DNA of 13,536 bases, taken from positions 1 to 13,536 of the forward strand of contig JAHJDS010000584.1 in the NCBI GenBank assembly GCA_018812395.1. The letters are read 5' to 3'. Position numbers and translations under genes: made by a program. The stretch's first letter is position 1; each line of letters begins with the position of its first letter. The notes under the pieces were generated by a model. It was given only the letters and a program-made list of their open reading frames with translations, was not told where the DNA came from and made no database searches. This stretch comes from Pseudomonadota bacterium (lineage in GTDB: Bacteria; Desulfobacterota; Desulfarculia; Desulfarculales; JAHJDS01). Of this stretch, positions 12,832-13,536 are shown piece after piece.

Positions 12832-13536
12832 CTACCACCGAATCAGGGCGCTGGCCCAGGTCAGCCCGCCGCCAAAGGCGGTGAGCAGAATGAGCCCTCC
12901 CTCGGAGACCCGGCCCTCCCGCACGGCCTCGTCCAGGGCGATGGCGCAACTGGCGGAGGAAATATTGCCGTACTTGTGCACGGTCAGGTGGAGCTTGTCC
13001 TCGGTGACGCCCAGGCGCTGGGCGACCATCTGCAGCATCCGCAGGTTGGCCTGGTGAGGGACGATGACGTCCACGTCCTGAATGTCGATACCGTTGGCTT
13101 GGGTGGCTTCGAGGCAACTCTCGGCGAAGCGGGCCACGGCCACCCGGACCGAGGCCGAGGCGTTGATCATTTTGAGGGTGTGTTTCTTGGCGTCGACCGA
13201 CTGATGGGTGATGGGCGTGGTGGCCGAGCCGCCGCCGGGCATGAGCAGGTCTTCACCGCCGGCGCCGTCGGTGTGGATGTGGCAGGACAGCAGTTGGTGC
13301 GGCCCCTCGCCGGTGGTCAGCACGGCCGCGCCGGCCCCGTCGCCCCACAGGATGCAGTTGGCCCGGTCGGTCCAGTCCTGAACCCGGGTCATGACCTCTG
13401 ACGCGGCCACCAGGACGTTTTTGGCCGCGCCGCTGATCAAGTACTGCTGGGCCACGTGCAGGCCGAAGATGAATCCGGAGCAGGCGGCGGTGAGGTCGAA
13501 GGTGACCGCCTGGGGCGCGTCGAGCTTGGCCTGGAG
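12832..13536 (-). CDS. fabH: 3-oxoacyl-[ACP] synthase III, 5' partial
   Basis: Starts fatty-acid synthesis by condensing an acyl-CoA (usually acetyl-CoA) with malonyl-ACP in the cytoplasm. Seen: the active-site cysteine in LTAACSGF (codon 13482-13480), the histidine in VPHQANLRML and the asparagine in KYGNISSAS, completing the Cys-His-Asn triad in the right order; also DGAGAAVL and the terminal GGGLTWASALIRW typical of the family. 234 residues are visible; roughly the first 90 of a normal protein of about 325 lie beyond the window edge. No neighbour from the usual fab/plsX cluster lies downstream, since only the repeat-bearing intergenic region follows, so it is last in its transcript. The KAS III assignment is firm; acyl chain preference cannot be read. 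Confidence 0.95.
   Translation of the reverse strand, partial: LQAKLDAPQAVTFDLTAACSGFIFGLHVAQQYLISGAAKNVLVAASEVMTRVQDWTDRANCILWGDGAGAAVLTTGEGPHQLLSCHIHTDGAGGEDLLMPGGGSATTPITHQSVDAKKHTLKMINASASVRVAVARFAESCLEATQANGIDIQDVDVIVPHQANLRMLQMVAQRLGVTEDKLHLTVHKYGNISSASCAIALDEAVREGRVSEGGLILLTAFGGGLTWASALIRW

Overview
The window is GC-rich, compact bacterial chromosome. It carries an anaerobic (class III) ribonucleotide reductase, a multiheme cytochrome c, a chemoreceptor with a periplasmic heme-binding motif, CheZ, QueH and a LPS-type glycosyltransferase. Together these suggest a motile, anaerobic or facultative Gram-negative bacterium with periplasmic c-type cytochromes. A Desulfobacterota (former Deltaproteobacteria) host is my best guess, but no rRNA or other lineage marker is present to fix it.

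Layout. Bases 2-3143 (+): nrdD (its 5' end lies outside the window), a small glutaredoxin-like protein, nrdG and a five-helix membrane protein in one tight run; together the first three make dNTPs without oxygen. Bases 3229-5150 (-): a PilZ-domain protein and an unusually long CheZ, translationally coupled by a 4-base overlap, behind an extended -10 promoter. Bases 5252-5839 (-): queH (queuosine synthesis) with its own promoter and terminator. Bases 5840-6085: a 246-base divergent intergenic region packed with inverted repeats. Bases 6086-8239 (+): a small acidic cysteine protein, a GT9-like glycosyltransferase and a SAM methyltransferase. Bases 8287-9183 (-): a YkgJ-type cysteine-cluster protein, converging on the methyltransferase, with a 32-base imperfect duplication across the junction. 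Bases 9343-11903 (-): a tetraheme cytochrome c followed 11 bases later by a methyl-accepting chemotaxis protein with a CxxCH heme motif in its periplasmic domain. Bases 11904-12831 hold no convincing gene; they carry a possible promoter, three near-identical 76-base tandem repeats with diverged relatives on both sides, and several strong hairpins. Bases 12832-13536 (-): the C-terminal two thirds of fabH, running off the right edge.

How the parts relate. Two separate loci concern taxis: CheZ removes phosphate from CheY and is paired here with a c-di-GMP-type PilZ protein; the chemoreceptor is paired with a cytochrome and probably reports redox or electron-acceptor state to the same pathway. 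The nrdD-redoxin-nrdG order suggests that the reductase is re-reduced by the adjacent redoxin rather than by formate. The most unexplained element is the structured 76-base repeat family at 12231-12810.
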